In this document: one piece after another, positions 20,807-28,639 of the stretch
Numbering within the stretch: the first letter of the stretch is position 1
Layout of the letters: the number at the start of each line of letters is the position of its first letter
NCBI GenBank assembly: GCA_026874595.1
Contig: JAPPUL010000087.1
Span: 1 to 64,000, forward strand
Reading direction: 5' to 3'
Origin: Sipunculus nudus
Taxonomy: Eukaryota > Annelida > Sipuncula > Golfingiida > Sipunculidae
DNA: 64,000 nucleotides
Program-made: the position numbers and the translations under genes
The notes under the pieces: model-generated
What the model was told of the DNA's origin: nothing
The model's database searches: none
Seen by the model: only the letters and a program-made list of their open reading frames with translations

Positions 20807-21307
20807 TTACGATAATTCAAACTTAAGTCTATCTTCTATATCTACTATATCTACTATCTTTACTCCAAAATTCCCGTCTATTGCAACTATTTCCCCATAC
20901 GCTATTAATCTATTATTTACCATTATATCTACATATTCTCCATTAAGCTTATCAAGTTCAACTATTGCACCAGCGGAAAGCTCAAGTACCTCATCCACTA
21001 ACATCTTTGTTCGCCCTATCTCAACCGATAAATTCATCTTAACATCAAGCAATAACGCCATGTTCTCTACACTCTCTATCTCAAACTCGCTAACGCTAGT
21101 TTGCCCCTTAACCACTGGACCCCCTACTATATCATCCCCTCCTCTACCACTTGAAAGCTCCTCAGCCCCATCCTTTACCTTCCCAACTTCCTCTTCCCCT
21201 GCTTTACTCTCTTCAGTCGATTTCGATTTCCCTTCTTCCATCTCAATTTCACTCAATAGCGAATCTAAATCCTCCTGACTTAATGACCCCTCGATACTAT
21301 CTGACAT
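20807..21307 (-). CDS. fliN: Flagellar motor switch protein FliN
   Basis: 166 residues. The N-terminus (LSQEDLDSLLSEIEMEEG) is a FliM/FliN-type start that in FliY/FliM contacts CheY. A low-complexity acidic linker follows. The C-terminal SpoA domain (LLLDVKMNLSVEIGRTKM, VDIMVNNRLIAYGEIVAI) builds the cytoplasmic C-ring of the flagellar motor. The ribosome site GAGGTGGAG is strong. No other flagellar gene is in the window, so the gene stands alone, which is less usual; spirochaete fliN usually sits in the large flagellar operon. Motility by periplasmic flagella is inferred. Confidence 0.92.
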   Translation of the reverse strand: MSDSIEGSLSQEDLDSLLSEIEMEEGKSKSTEESKAGEEEVGKVKDGAEELSSGRGGDDIVGGPVVKGQTSVSEFEIESVENMALLLDVKMNLSVEIGRTKMLVDEVLELSAGAIVELDKLNGEYVDIMVNNRLIAYGEIVAIDGNFGVKIVDIVDIEDRLKFELS

Positions 21308-21648
21308 TTACTCCACCTCGTTTTATTGCTTTTTACTTCTATTCTAGGAGACTCGCCCATCTTTATCCTCTATTCCACTCCTATCATTTTAATATTTAAC
21401 ATCTCTTTTGAAACTTATCATCGTAACATTATTCAGTATTCTAAATTATTTATTAATTGCATATTTGCTTTATTTTTACTTTAGGCTTTCTTATCTTACT
21501 TTTTTAGCCTTTTTTAAAACCATTATTACTTTCTTTTTACTATATTTTCATATTTAAAATATAATAAGTCGACAATCCTTGCATATATTTATTTCTACCG
21601 CCTATTATGGTAGATAGCTAGGTTGTTAACAATGTTAGAGGGTTTTAT
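21308..21648. other. 341-bp intergenic region between divergent fliN and a hypothetical gene
   Basis: Pyrimidine-rich, no coding potential. It holds a perfect palindrome TTGTTAACAA (21623-21632) just before the downstream gene and a small inverted repeat CTACC...GGTAG (21595-21599 and 21609-21613). These may be an operator and hairpin for the + strand gene. Promoters must lie here for both directions, but none matches consensus well enough to place. Confidence 0.4.
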
Positions 21649-22029
21649 ATGATCTTTCAAATTTATACCGTTGATAAAAATATTCCCAAACACAAATTCT
21701 CCTCAAAGGAAATTAAACTAAGAGATACTTTACTTTTGCTCTTAAACCCTTTTCCCATACATCGCCTTCGCATTAGAAAAGATTATTCTATCGACATAAA
21801 CGAAATTAGCATCGATATTGAACTCGATTCTATTATTACTTCTGAGGCCATTTATAATAAAATCGCTCATAGAATTTTCAAAATTATGCAGCTTGACCTA
21901 GTTAGCTTACATAATAATTCTCCCAAAACTAATTTCCCCTACTTCTTCTATGGCGAGAAAGATATTCTCGGATACAATTGCAGCATCTTCCTTGACGTCC
22001 CAAAAAAAGCTTATATAATAAAACCATAA
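21649..22029 (+). CDS. Hypothetical protein, 126 residues
   Basis: Not recognised. Begins ATG 21649 after GAGGG at a suitable distance. The sequence alternates charged and hydrophobic residues (RLRIRKDYSIDINEISIDIE) without signal peptide, membrane helix or cysteine motif, so a small soluble alpha/beta protein is likely. Codon use is C-rich on the coding strand, like the other + strand genes at 23.9 and 30.6-32.7 kb, and unlike the purine-rich majority. It converges on the FtsI-type gene across an array of 15-bp repeats. Confidence 0.6.
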   Translation: MIFQIYTVDKNIPKHKFSSKEIKLRDTLLLLLNPFPIHRLRIRKDYSIDINEISIDIELDSIITSEAIYNKIAHRIFKIMQLDLVSLHNNSPKTNFPYFFYGEKDILGYNCSIFLDVPKKAYIIKP

Positions 22030-22043
22030 TATTTAATTTTTTT

Positions 22044-22118
22044 GTAAAACCCCGCTTCGTAAAACCCCGCTTCGTAAAACCCCACTTTGTAAAACCCCAC
22101 TTTGTAAAAACTCACTTC
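22044..22118. repeat. 15-bp tandem repeat, five copies, at the 3' end of the FtsI-type gene
   Basis: Five head-to-tail units of GTAAAACCCCGCTTC with variants (CGCTTC, CACTTT, CTCACTTC). The innermost unit contains the stop codon and last codons of the transpeptidase gene on the minus strand, so the array looks like repeated duplication of the gene's terminus. Confidence 0.95.
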
Positions 22119-23740
22119 GTAACTATAAAGCCATTGTCAAGTAACTTCATCGTCAAATCCCTAAATACTGGAGCCGCAACTCCTGCTGCTGACTTTGGCC
22201 CTTTTTGAGGATTCCTCATAAAAACAAGCACTGTTAATATTTTTTCATTATACGGGACAAAGCCTATAAACGATGTGTTTACTTTGTCCTTTGAAAAGGA
22301 CTTTTCTTCTATATTATATATATTGCTTGTACTCGTTTTGCCCGCAAGGTCAAGACCCTTTATCATTGCGTTATGTCCTGTCCCCCCTTCTTCTAATACC
22401 CCTCTTAGCAAAGTATATATCTTATCTGACGTCTTTTTAGATAATATCCGTCTGCCATCATCTTCACTCTTATCTAATTTAAGATCTTCTCCTCTACTAT
22501 TTGTTATTCGCTTTACTATCTTAGGCTTATACAATAAACCACCATTTGCAAAAACTCCTGCCTTGCTCGTCAACTGGATTAGCGTGACCCCCAATTCATA
22601 ACCTATTGACAACATAGACTTCGATAACTTATTTATATCTTTTAACCTCGGTATACGTCCTACTATCTCTCCCGGTAAGTCTATCCCTGTCTTTTTCCCA
22701 AAACCATACTCCTTTAGATATTTATAAAACTTTAACCTATCAAGTAAAAAAGATGCCTTCACTATACCTACATTACATGATTTCCTTATTACATCTCCCA
22801 AGCTTATCCTTCCATGCTCCTTATGGCACCTTATAAGTCGGCCGCGTACCTTTATACTCCCTGGACAATAAAAATACTTATCTTCACTAAGTAATCCCTC
22901 TTCAAATAACATCCCTGCTGTGAATACTTTCATTATTGAGCCCGGTGAGTAGTAACTCGATATCCCTTTATTTAAGAAAAGTCCTTTTGCATATTTACTG
23001 TACTCGTTATTATTATATCTTGGATAGTTTGTAAACGCTCTTATCTCTCCGCTACCGCTTTCCATGATTATTATACTTCCCTCATCTGCTCCATACTTTA
23101 ATATATTATTACGAAGCACCAACTCTGATACCTTTTGTATGTCATAATCTATTGTTAGGTATATATTATTTCCCTTCTTTAGAAAATCTCTAAAAGCCTC
23201 ACCTCCTCCCATATCTCCTGCTCTAAGCTCCTTTTCATAGTAATACTCTATCCCCTCTATCCCTTCGTTATCTATATTTGTAAAGCCAAGTACATGCGAC
23301 AATAACTCCTGAGGATAGACTCGCTTATACTCTTCCCTTACATATATCCCTTCCATGTTTAAATTCCTTATCTCAGTTGCTTGCTCTCCTTTTATCCTCC
23401 GTTTTAACCAATTAAAACTCTTGTTTAAATTAAACTTCTCTATTAGTCGCTTCTCTTTTATCCCAAGTAGATTTGCAAGCTTGCCTAGTTTCTCTTTAAG
23501 CTCTTTTTCATCGAAATCTTTCGGATTTGCAAATATTGAATAACTTAACTCATTTGTTGCAAGCACTCGCCCCCGCAGGTCGTATATGTCCCCTCTTAAA
23601 CTAGTTATTCCTTTATTGATTAATCCCTTTGTCTGGCCTCCTGATAGGGCAATGTATATAAAACGCACACTGACTGCCATAAAAAGCAGTACTATAATAA
23701 GCAGTATAAATATATATCTAGATTTGTTTGGTAGCACCAT
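22112..23740 (-). CDS. ftsI: Penicillin-binding protein, FtsI/SpoVD-type transpeptidase
   Basis: Class B PBP that crosslinks peptidoglycan, probably at the division septum. One N-terminal membrane anchor (YIFILLIIVLLFMAVSVRFI) precedes the dimerisation domain (RGDIYDLRGRVLATN). The transpeptidase domain has SPGSIMK (nucleophile S268, K271) and SCN (321-323). The third motif reads KTS (468-470) in AGKTSTSN in place of the usual KTG. 542 residues, no PASTA domain. It is not in a mra/mur cluster here. The 3' end is extended by tandem repeats. Assignment to FtsI instead of an elongation PBP2 rests on overall size and the single anchor. Confidence 0.88.
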   Translation of the reverse strand: MVLPNKSRYIFILLIIVLLFMAVSVRFIYIALSGGQTKGLINKGITSLRGDIYDLRGRVLATNELSYSIFANPKDFDEKELKEKLGKLANLLGIKEKRLIEKFNLNKSFNWLKRRIKGEQATEIRNLNMEGIYVREEYKRVYPQELLSHVLGFTNIDNEGIEGIEYYYEKELRAGDMGGGEAFRDFLKKGNNIYLTIDYDIQKVSELVLRNNILKYGADEGSIIIMESGSGEIRAFTNYPRYNNNEYSKYAKGLFLNKGISSYYSPGSIMKVFTAGMLFEEGLLSEDKYFYCPGSIKVRGRLIRCHKEHGRISLGDVIRKSCNVGIVKASFLLDRLKFYKYLKEYGFGKKTGIDLPGEIVGRIPRLKDINKLSKSMLSIGYELGVTLIQLTSKAGVFANGGLLYKPKIVKRITNSRGEDLKLDKSEDDGRRILSKKTSDKIYTLLRGVLEEGGTGHNAMIKGLDLAGKTSTSNIYNIEEKSFSKDKVNTSFIGFVPYNEKILTVLVFMRNPQKGPKSAAGVAAPVFRDLTMKLLDNGFIVTK

Positions 23741-23812
23741 GTCTTAAAATAATCCTATTATTCTTTCTTATGACGGTTTTTTATTTATTTTATATTAATA
23801 ATTATTTACTAT

Positions 23813-23872
23813 CTAAGATTAATAACTCTAAGATTAATAACTCTAAGACTAATAACTCTAAGACTAATAACT
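23813..23872. repeat. 15-bp tandem repeat, four copies, in the divergent ftsI-yqeK spacer
   Basis: Four perfect-phase copies of CTAAGATTAATAACT; the last two carry the same single change (CTAAGACTAATAACT), which suggests stepwise duplication. It lies 38 bp upstream of the yqeK start and so may affect its transcription. Confidence 0.95.
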
Positions 23873-23909
23873 TAATATTCACATTCTTGGAATAGCTCTT
23901 ACAAGCATT

Positions 23910-24485
23910 ATGGATAGGGAACATATTTTAATTGACAAAATTAAAGCATACATTAAAAAGCATCTTGAATATAGTAGATATTTACACTCTATTGAAGTTG
24001 CAAGGACTGCTTGCAAAATTGGGCTTGCTCATAACCTAGATATTAATATCCTCAATATTGCTGCACTCCTTCATGATTGTGCAAAACACCTTTCCTTAGA
24101 GCAGCTTAAAGAATATTGTATAAAACATAATCACAAGCCCTCCTCCCTTGAGGCAAGTTCTCATGCTTTTTTACATGCAAAGGTTTCTGCCATAATTGCA
24201 ACTAATATTTTCAACATTAAAGATCACAACATTATTAATGCTATCAAAAGTCATACTCTTGGCAGGGTCAATATGTCTATTTATGAAGAAGTTATTTTTG
24301 TTGCTGACTTTTGTGAGCCAACTAGAAATATTGTTCAAGCTCAAAATATTATTACACTTGCTCTTTCTAACATTAAAAAAGCCGTCTTTGCTGTCATTTC
24401 AAATAAATTACAATTCCTTATAAATAAAGGCCTTTTTATTCATCCGCAAAGCATTGATGTTTACAACAAATACCATATATACTAA
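23910..24485 (+). CDS. yqeK: HD-domain hydrolase YqeK (predicted symmetrical Ap4A hydrolase)
   Basis: 191 residues. The HD signature is present: H in RYLHSIEVA, HD in ALLHDCAKHL, H in SHAFLHAKVSA, H in IKSHTLGR, and D in FVADFCEPTR. In other bacteria YqeK splits diadenosine tetraphosphate symmetrically into two ADP and uses iron. It is often beside nadD and rsfS, neither of which is present here. The gene ends 2 bp from the end of the convergent ribonucleotide reductase. Coding strand is C-rich compared with most genes of the window. Confidence 0.88.
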   Translation: MDREHILIDKIKAYIKKHLEYSRYLHSIEVARTACKIGLAHNLDINILNIAALLHDCAKHLSLEQLKEYCIKHNHKPSSLEASSHAFLHAKVSAIIATNIFNIKDHNIINAIKSHTLGRVNMSIYEEVIFVADFCEPTRNIVQAQNIITLALSNIKKAVFAVISNKLQFLINKGLFIHPQSIDVYNKYHIY

Positions 24486-24487
24486 AT

Positions 24488-27268
24488 CTAAGAACACCCG
24501 CTTGTTGAACCGCAATTTAAACATCTATAACAACTTCCGTTTCTTATCATTATAGAACCGCATATCGCACAAGGATTTGCATCTTTTGAATATTTAAACA
24601 AAGCCTCTTCCTTATGATTACTACTACTACTTATTTCATACCCTTCTGCCGTTTTAAGCTCTACATCATCCTCCAACTCTGCCACAACAGGATTTTTATT
24701 TAGAAACTTTATTGAAAGCCATCTAAATATATAATCCATTATAGACTTTGCTATAGGTATTGCTTTATTTGATGTGTAGCCTGATGGCTCAAAGCGAGTG
24801 TGCACAAACTTATCTACTAGTATCTCAAGCGGTACTCCATATTGCAGGGCAAGCGAAACAGACGTTGCAAACGAATCCATAAGCCCAGATACTACAGAAC
24901 CCTCCTTTGCCATTACAATAAATAGCTCGCCAAGTGTTCCATCCTTATACATCCCTGCTGTTACATATCCATCATGCCCTCCTACACTAAACTTATGAGT
25001 AATAGCTTCGCGCTCCTCAGGCAGTATTCGTCTTTTTATCGTTTGAGACGTTTTCTCTTTAGTTTTATCTTCCTTTGTTGTAGACAGGGGCTGCACTAAC
25101 TTTGAACCGTCTCTATATATTGCTATAGATTTAAGCCCTCGTTTCCAAGCTTCAATAAGAGCATAGTATATATCATCTTTAGTTACACTGCTATCCATGT
25201 TTATAGTCTTTGATATTGCTCCTGACAGAAAAGGCTGTATTGCTTCCATCATTTTTATATGGCCCATATAGCTAATATTACGTGTCCCATTAGTCGGTTT
25301 AAATGCACAGTCAAAAATACTAATATGTTCTTTTTTAAGTTCCGGACATCCTTCTATCGTATCATTAGAATCTATATATTTTATAATACTATTTATTTCC
25401 TCTTGTTTGTAATTAAAATTCTCCAAAGCCATTGCTATTGTTTGATTTACAATCTTTAAAAGCCCGCCCCCTACAAGCTTTTTATACTTAACCAGTGCAA
25501 TGTCAGGCTCAATTCCCGTAGTATCACAATCCATCATAAAAGCAATAGTACCAGTTGGTGCTAGAACTGTCGTTTGAGAGTTCCTATAACCATACTCTTT
25601 CCCTAGATTATAAGCATCGTCCCATAAAGTATTTGATATATCAAAAAGTATTTTTGCCTCCGCTTTATCTTTGTCTCGTCCCAATTTCTCAACAGAGTCC
25701 ATAAGTTTCAAAGATGCTTTCCTATGCATATCTACTACATTAAGCATTGGCTTTGAATTAATTTTGTAATGTTTGAAAGGGCCCTGCACACTTGCTATTA
25801 TAGAAGACATCTTATAGGCTGCCCCGCACATTATAGAAGTAATTAGTGCTGCATAATTTCTCCCCTCAACACTATCATAAGGATAGCCTTTCGACATAAG
25901 AAGTGCTCCAAGATTTGCATAACCAAGACCAAGTGGTCTATAGTCAAGACTATTTTGAGTAATCTTTTGTCCTGGATACGTCGCATGCGATACAAGTATC
26001 TCCTGTGCAATAATCATTATTGAAACTGCATAACTAAAACCTACAAAATTAAAAGTATCTTCTTCTGTAGTACCTTTTTTGTTTTCACTTCTAAACTTCA
26101 TAAGATTCAATGAAGCCAAGTTACAGGCCGAGTCATCCAAAAACATATATTCAGAACAAGGATTACTAGAATTAATTTTACCTGAGTTTGGACAAGTATG
26201 CCATTTATTAATCGTCGTATCAAACTGCAAACCAGGATCACCGCAAACATAAGTTGCATCAGCAATATCCATAAGCAACTCTTTTGCCTTCAAAGATGAA
26301 ACGTATTCTTTAGACACAACTGCTTTAGTTTTCCATTCTTTATCATTAGTCGCTCGTTCCATAAACTCATCATCAACTCGAACGCTGTGATTAGCGTTTT
26401 GAAATGCGATAGAGTTATAGGCCTCTCCATTAAATGATCCATCATAGCCTGCGTTAATTAGTGCATGTGCTTTCTTCTCTTCCAAAGCCTTGCTATTTAT
26501 AAATTCTTTGATATCTGGATGATCTGCATTAAGTATAACCATCTTTGCAGCACGACGAGTTTTACCACCAGACTTTATTACTCCCGCAAAAGCATCATAA
26601 CCTTTCATAAAAGATACCGGGCCCGATGCAGTCCCTCCCCCACTAAGACCTTCTGATGAGGACCTTATCGTAGACAAGTTAGTTCCCGTCCCTGAACCCC
26701 ATTTAAAAAGCATTCCTTCTGTTTTTGCAAGATCTAATATCGAAGACATCGTGTCTTCTACTGAGTTTATGAAACATGCTGAAAACTGGTTCGTACTACT
26801 TTCAACCCCACAATTAAACCATACAGGGCTATTGAATGAAGCCTTTTGATTTAGCAATAAATCGCTAAGCTCTCGGTAAAATACATTACAAGAGCTTTCA
26901 TCACAAAAATATCCGTCCTCCATGCCCCAATCTGCTATGGTTCTTGCAACACGCTCAATCATAACTTTAACGCTAGTCTCGCGCTCTTTAGAACCAACAG
27001 GCCCACCAGTAAAATATTTAGAAGCTACTACATTTGTTGCAATCTGTGACCAAGATTTTGGAAACTCAACGCTATTGGCCTCAAAAATGATTTCATTATT
27101 TTCGTTAGTAATAGATGCATTCCTAAGCTCCCATTCAATTTGATCATAAGGATGTCCGTCATAGTCACTAAACATAGGCTTAATAGAAAGCCCGTTATTC
27201 CTTTTTTCGATCATCTTATTTATTATGTTCTTGCTAATTTTAGCGTGTTGTTCCAACGTAGCCCCCAA
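24488..27268 (-). CDS. nrdJ: Adenosylcobalamin-dependent (class II) ribonucleoside-diphosphate reductase
   Basis: 926 residues. Makes deoxyribonucleotides using an adenosylcobalamin radical, so it works with or without oxygen. Typical blocks: ASFNSPVWFNCG (first active-site cysteine), KWGSGTGTNLS, NPCSEYMFLDDSACNLASLNL (radical cysteine region), and TVLAPTGTIAFMMDCDTTGIEP. The C-terminus carries the TSCPD-type extension (SVGGHDGYVTAG) and ends with CAIC and CLNC, a zinc-ribbon-like tail that also offers reducing cysteines. No nrdAB or nrdDG is visible. Its cofactor need matches the riboswitch-controlled cobalt/corrinoid operon at 44-50 kb. Confidence 0.95.
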   Translation of the reverse strand: MGATLEQHAKISKNIINKMIEKRNNGLSIKPMFSDYDGHPYDQIEWELRNASITNENNEIIFEANSVEFPKSWSQIATNVVASKYFTGGPVGSKERETSVKVMIERVARTIADWGMEDGYFCDESSCNVFYRELSDLLLNQKASFNSPVWFNCGVESSTNQFSACFINSVEDTMSSILDLAKTEGMLFKWGSGTGTNLSTIRSSSEGLSGGGTASGPVSFMKGYDAFAGVIKSGGKTRRAAKMVILNADHPDIKEFINSKALEEKKAHALINAGYDGSFNGEAYNSIAFQNANHSVRVDDEFMERATNDKEWKTKAVVSKEYVSSLKAKELLMDIADATYVCGDPGLQFDTTINKWHTCPNSGKINSSNPCSEYMFLDDSACNLASLNLMKFRSENKKGTTEEDTFNFVGFSYAVSIMIIAQEILVSHATYPGQKITQNSLDYRPLGLGYANLGALLMSKGYPYDSVEGRNYAALITSIMCGAAYKMSSIIASVQGPFKHYKINSKPMLNVVDMHRKASLKLMDSVEKLGRDKDKAEAKILFDISNTLWDDAYNLGKEYGYRNSQTTVLAPTGTIAFMMDCDTTGIEPDIALVKYKKLVGGGLLKIVNQTIAMALENFNYKQEEINSIIKYIDSNDTIEGCPELKKEHISIFDCAFKPTNGTRNISYMGHIKMMEAIQPFLSGAISKTINMDSSVTKDDIYYALIEAWKRGLKSIAIYRDGSKLVQPLSTTKEDKTKEKTSQTIKRRILPEEREAITHKFSVGGHDGYVTAGMYKDGTLGELFIVMAKEGSVVSGLMDSFATSVSLALQYGVPLEILVDKFVHTRFEPSGYTSNKAIPIAKSIMDYIFRWLSIKFLNKNPVVAELEDDVELKTAEGYEISSSSNHKEEALFKYSKDANPCAICGSIMIRNGSCYRCLNCGSTSGCS

Positions 27269-27656
27269 TTATATCATATTAATTAATAATTAATTAATAA
27301 AATATACATTTTGTTCATATGTTTGCAAAGAAAAAGTTTTATTATAAAACACTGAGTTGCTATAAAGTATTGTTGACATTTAGTTTTAGGTATATAAAGA
27401 TTTTGTAAAATTTAATTAAAAATAAACAACTGAAAATGAGTATATCCACAGGCTTTAAAAGCACTCAAAATGGGCAGTTAAGTATATATATAATTTTATA
27501 ACTATTCAACCAATTTATTGCAAAAATATACATTTATAGCAAACTAGTTTATTACAAAAATATACATTTATACTAAATCTAAAATGAGTATATTTAAAGA
27601 CTGCTAAAAGACTGCTAAAACCTAAAGATAAGGAGATTAAAAAATAATAAAAGGTT
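27269..27656. other. 388-bp divergent spacer nrdJ-ilvE with direct repeats
   Basis: Very AT-rich and non-coding. Two 25-bp direct repeats, TTTATTGCAAAAATATACAT plus TTATA (27514-27538 and 27548-27572), differ at one base; a shorter AAAATATACATTT copy is at 27299. A 13-mer AAAATGAGTATAT occurs twice (27433 and 27581), and AGACTGCTAAA is duplicated near 27600. A TTGACA (27373-27378) followed by TATATAAAG could be a + strand promoter. The repeats suggest regulator binding sites; the regulator is unknown. Confidence 0.55.
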
Positions 27657-28580
27657 ATGGATAAAACAAAGGCACGATACGCATACTTTAAAGATAAAAT
27701 AGTACAGGTTGAAGAAGCGAATATAAATATCCAAACTCATGCTCTACAATACGGAACAGCATGTTTTGGCGGTATTCGTGGTTATTGGGATGACTTAACA
27801 AATAGCATGTATTTATTCAGACTAGAAGACCATTACAAAAGACTTTTGGAATCCTCAAAAATACTATTAATGCGTTCAAAGTACAGTATTGCAGAGCTTA
27901 TGGAGATAACGCTAAAGCTAGTAAGCAAGAACGCAGACAAAAATGGAATATACATAAGACCCTTTTTATATAAAAGTGATTTATCTTTATCACCTCGACT
28001 ACACAACGTAAAAAATAGCCTTGCAATATATATAATTCCGCTTGAAAATTATCTTGACATAGAATTTGGATTAAAATGTCGCATATCAAGCTGGAGGCGT
28101 ATAACAGATAATATGATTCCGACAAAAGCAAAGGCATCCGGCGTATATATAAACTCAGCACTCGCCAAATCGGAGGCGATGCTTGATAATTATGATGAGG
28201 CAATATTCTTAGACCATATGGGGTACGTATCAGAAGGCTCAGCGGCAAACATATTCATAGTAAAGAAAGACAAACTAATAACGCCACCATTATCAGCGTC
28301 AATACTTGCAGGAATAACAAGAAATACAATAATAGAACTTGCTCGTGAAGAACTAAAATTAGAAGTTATTGAGAGGAATATAGAACGTTCTGAGCTATAT
28401 ATAGCCGATGAAGTCTTCTTTTGTGGAACGGGTGTTCAAGTTGCCTGGATAAAGGAGATAGACAGAAGGATAATAGGTAATGGACAGATAGGCAAACTAA
28501 CAAAACAAATTCAAAGAATCTATTTTCAAGTGGTAAAAGGACGTCTTGAAAAGTATAGCAAATGGCTTACTAAAGTATAA
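27657..28580 (+). CDS. ilvE: Branched-chain amino acid aminotransferase
   Basis: Class IV PLP aminotransferase of 307 residues that interconverts leucine, isoleucine or valine and their 2-oxo acids. Visible are the start HALQYGTACFGGIRGY, the PLP lysine in PTKAKASGVYINSALAKSEA, and the phosphate-binding GSAANIFIVKKDKLITPP with ILAGITRN. Ribosome site AAGGAGA is 24 bp upstream. No other branched-chain synthesis gene is present, so it may work in degradation or in salvage of methylthioribose-derived 4-methylthio-2-oxobutyrate (mtnA is in the window at 42 kb). Confidence 0.92.
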   Translation: MDKTKARYAYFKDKIVQVEEANINIQTHALQYGTACFGGIRGYWDDLTNSMYLFRLEDHYKRLLESSKILLMRSKYSIAELMEITLKLVSKNADKNGIYIRPFLYKSDLSLSPRLHNVKNSLAIYIIPLENYLDIEFGLKCRISSWRRITDNMIPTKAKASGVYINSALAKSEAMLDNYDEAIFLDHMGYVSEGSAANIFIVKKDKLITPPLSASILAGITRNTIIELAREELKLEVIERNIERSELYIADEVFFCGTGVQVAWIKEIDRRIIGNGQIGKLTKQIQRIYFQVVKGRLEKYSKWLTKV

Positions 28581-28639
28581 ATATAGTCTCTAATCTCTTT
28601 TATCTTCTCTTTTATCTCTTTGGCTTATTTCTCAAAAAC

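Noticed and set aside
27269-27656. T-box or leucine attenuator upstream of ilvE
   Set aside because: No T-box sequence (TGGNACCGCG-like) and no leader peptide with branched-chain codons was found.
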